DNA from: Nitrospirota bacterium
Lineage (GTDB): Bacteria > Nitrospirota > 9FT-COMBO-42-15 > HDB-SIOI813
Direction: 5' to 3'
Assembly (NCBI GenBank): GCA_023248365.1
Contig: JAHFER010000095.1
Coordinates: forward strand, 1-6,568
Length of the DNA stretch: 6,568 bases
Shown: in pieces, positions 5,724 through 6,568 of the stretch
Layout of the letters: every line of letters begins with the position of its first letter
Numbering within the stretch: position 1 is the stretch's first letter
Position numbers and translations under genes: made by a program
Notes under the pieces: generated by a model
The model's input: the letters and a program-made list of their open reading frames with translations, nothing else
Database searches by the model: none
What the model was told of the DNA's origin: nothing

Positions 5724-6568
5724 TCAAAGAAATATCACTTTCATCATATTCTGTATCATTCTTTCAAGTGTAAACTCAGATGCCTTTTTCCTGGCAGACA
5801 GGCATATCTCCGGATTCCTTACTATCCGCATCGCATTCGCAATCTTTGTTGCTATCTCCTTAGAATCTGCCGGGTTATTTATAATCCAGCCATCCTTCCC
5901 TTCTGTTATTATCTCTGCATTCCCGCAATCCCTGCTTGTAATAACCGGTATCCCTGTTGCCAGGGCCTCAAGAATAACATTTGCCATTGGCTCGTACAAC
6001 GTAGGCAGAACAAGTACGTCAGAGGCTGCATAGTATTTTTCAACTCCATCCACAGGCCCAAGAAATTTGATACGTGACAAGACTTTATGTTTCTCTGCGA
6101 GCTTACGATAGAATCCCAGACGCCCCTTGCCAATGACAAGGAGTTTTGTTTCCTTAGGCAAGCGGCTCAGCGCCTCAATAGCACACCTCAGCCCCTTTCT
6201 CTCAAAACCAGTACCCACATAAAGAAGAAGATAATCATCTTCGTTATAACCAAACTCTTTCCGTATTGGCATGCGATAGTGTTTTTTATTTTCAGGATTA
6301 AAACGTTCAAGGTCTACACCATTATAAACTACATGAATATCTTTTTCAGCCACTCCGTAATTATCCATAATATCCTTTTTTATAAACTCTGAAGGGGCAA
6401 TAATCTTTTTATAGGCATGGCGGGTAAATATAAACCAGTCAAAAAATCTGACAGTCCAGTGAAGAGGATTAGTAAGGATAGAAATCTTTTTCAGTAATGA
6501 AAGATGCCTCATCCTGATTTTTAGCCATGTACGGTGTACCCCGTCTGATGCCCTGAAAATATCCTGAT
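5724..6568 (-). CDS. WaaG-like GT4 glycosyltransferase, 5' end beyond the window
   Basis: The minus-strand frame ends at TGA 5724-5726 and stays open to the right edge, giving about 280 C-terminal residues. The ATG at 6512 is internal: the codons before it read DIFRASDGVHRTWLKIR, matching the SDGVH region of WaaG (RfaG) enzymes. Continuing toward the C-terminus are the linker IIAPSEFIKKDI, HVVYNGVDLERF, the donor-domain start LLLYVGTGFERKGL (as in WaaG's KRKG), KLLVIGKG, KFLGPVDGVEKYYAASDVLVLPT, and an intact E-P-M-A-N-V-I-L-E (E-x7-E, 5967-5993) followed by ALATGIPVI. WaaG adds the first hexose to the inner heptose of the lipopolysaccharide core using UDP-glucose on the cytoplasmic side. Family members with other specificities are common, so only a core or O-glycan glycosyltransferase role is claimed. 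It heads the run of three glycosyltransferases seen here. Confidence 0.9.
   Translation of the reverse strand, partial: QDIFRASDGVHRTWLKIRMRHLSLLKKISILTNPLHWTVRFFDWFIFTRHAYKKIIAPSEFIKKDIMDNYGVAEKDIHVVYNGVDLERFNPENKKHYRMPIRKEFGYNEDDYLLLYVGTGFERKGLRCAIEALSRLPKETKLLVIGKGRLGFYRKLAEKHKVLSRIKFLGPVDGVEKYYAASDVLVLPTLYEPMANVILEALATGIPVITSRDCGNAEIITEGKDGWIINNPADSKEIATKIANAMRIVRNPEICLSARKKASEFTLERMIQNMMKVIFL

Noticed and set aside
6361..6369. TTATCCATA as a further DnaA box
   Set aside because: It has one mismatch, lies alone inside the WaaG-like coding sequence, and is within chance expectation.

Overview
The window reads as a stretch of chromosome from a Gram-negative bacterium of roughly 40-45% GC, probably an uncultured member of Nitrospirota or a deltaproteobacterium-like lineage. 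The lineage is an inference from three things: LPS-type glycosyltransferases including a WaaG-like one, a GAF-GGDEF signalling protein, and an intergenic inverted-repeat element ending in TTGACGGCTTCGTAAAAAGC, a type I recall from those groups. No rRNA, tRNA or housekeeping marker is present to settle it. Nearly everything is coded on the minus strand. The gene at the left edge and the one at the right edge are both cut by the window.

Left part (1-1800). A membrane protein running off the left edge fuses an N-terminal PAP2 lipid phosphatase to a GT-C (GT39/GT83, ArnT/PMT-like) glycosyltransferase in one uninterrupted frame. Its upstream gap holds a 163-bp palindromic, MITE-like element with 20-bp perfect terminal inverted repeats and inner hairpins. 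Just beyond the element is a tiny plus-strand gene (48 aa) with an excellent ribosome binding site. It ends only 5 bp from the stop codon of the converging diguanylate cyclase gene.

Middle part (1798-3569). Two minus-strand genes lie 5 bp apart: a DUF488-family protein (COG5483 type) followed by a GAF-GGDEF diguanylate cyclase with intact active site and inhibitory site. Upstream of them is a 351-bp AT-rich non-coding gap holding two perfect and at least one near-perfect DnaA box (TTATCCACA). This resembles a replication origin or a DnaA-controlled region and is the most surprising non-coding signal in the window.

Right part (3570-6568). Three minus-strand GT-B glycosyltransferases (GT4-like) are arranged head to tail. 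Transcription order is the WaaG-like one (5' end outside the window), then a 357-aa one, then a 321-aa one. The last two are close together (21 bp) and locally richer in GC than the rest, so they may have been acquired separately. Together with the PAP2-glycosyltransferase fusion, the content points to lipopolysaccharide or other surface glycan assembly: GT-B enzymes build a glycan on the cytoplasmic side, and the membrane fusion protein acts on lipid-linked substrates at the outer face of the inner membrane.
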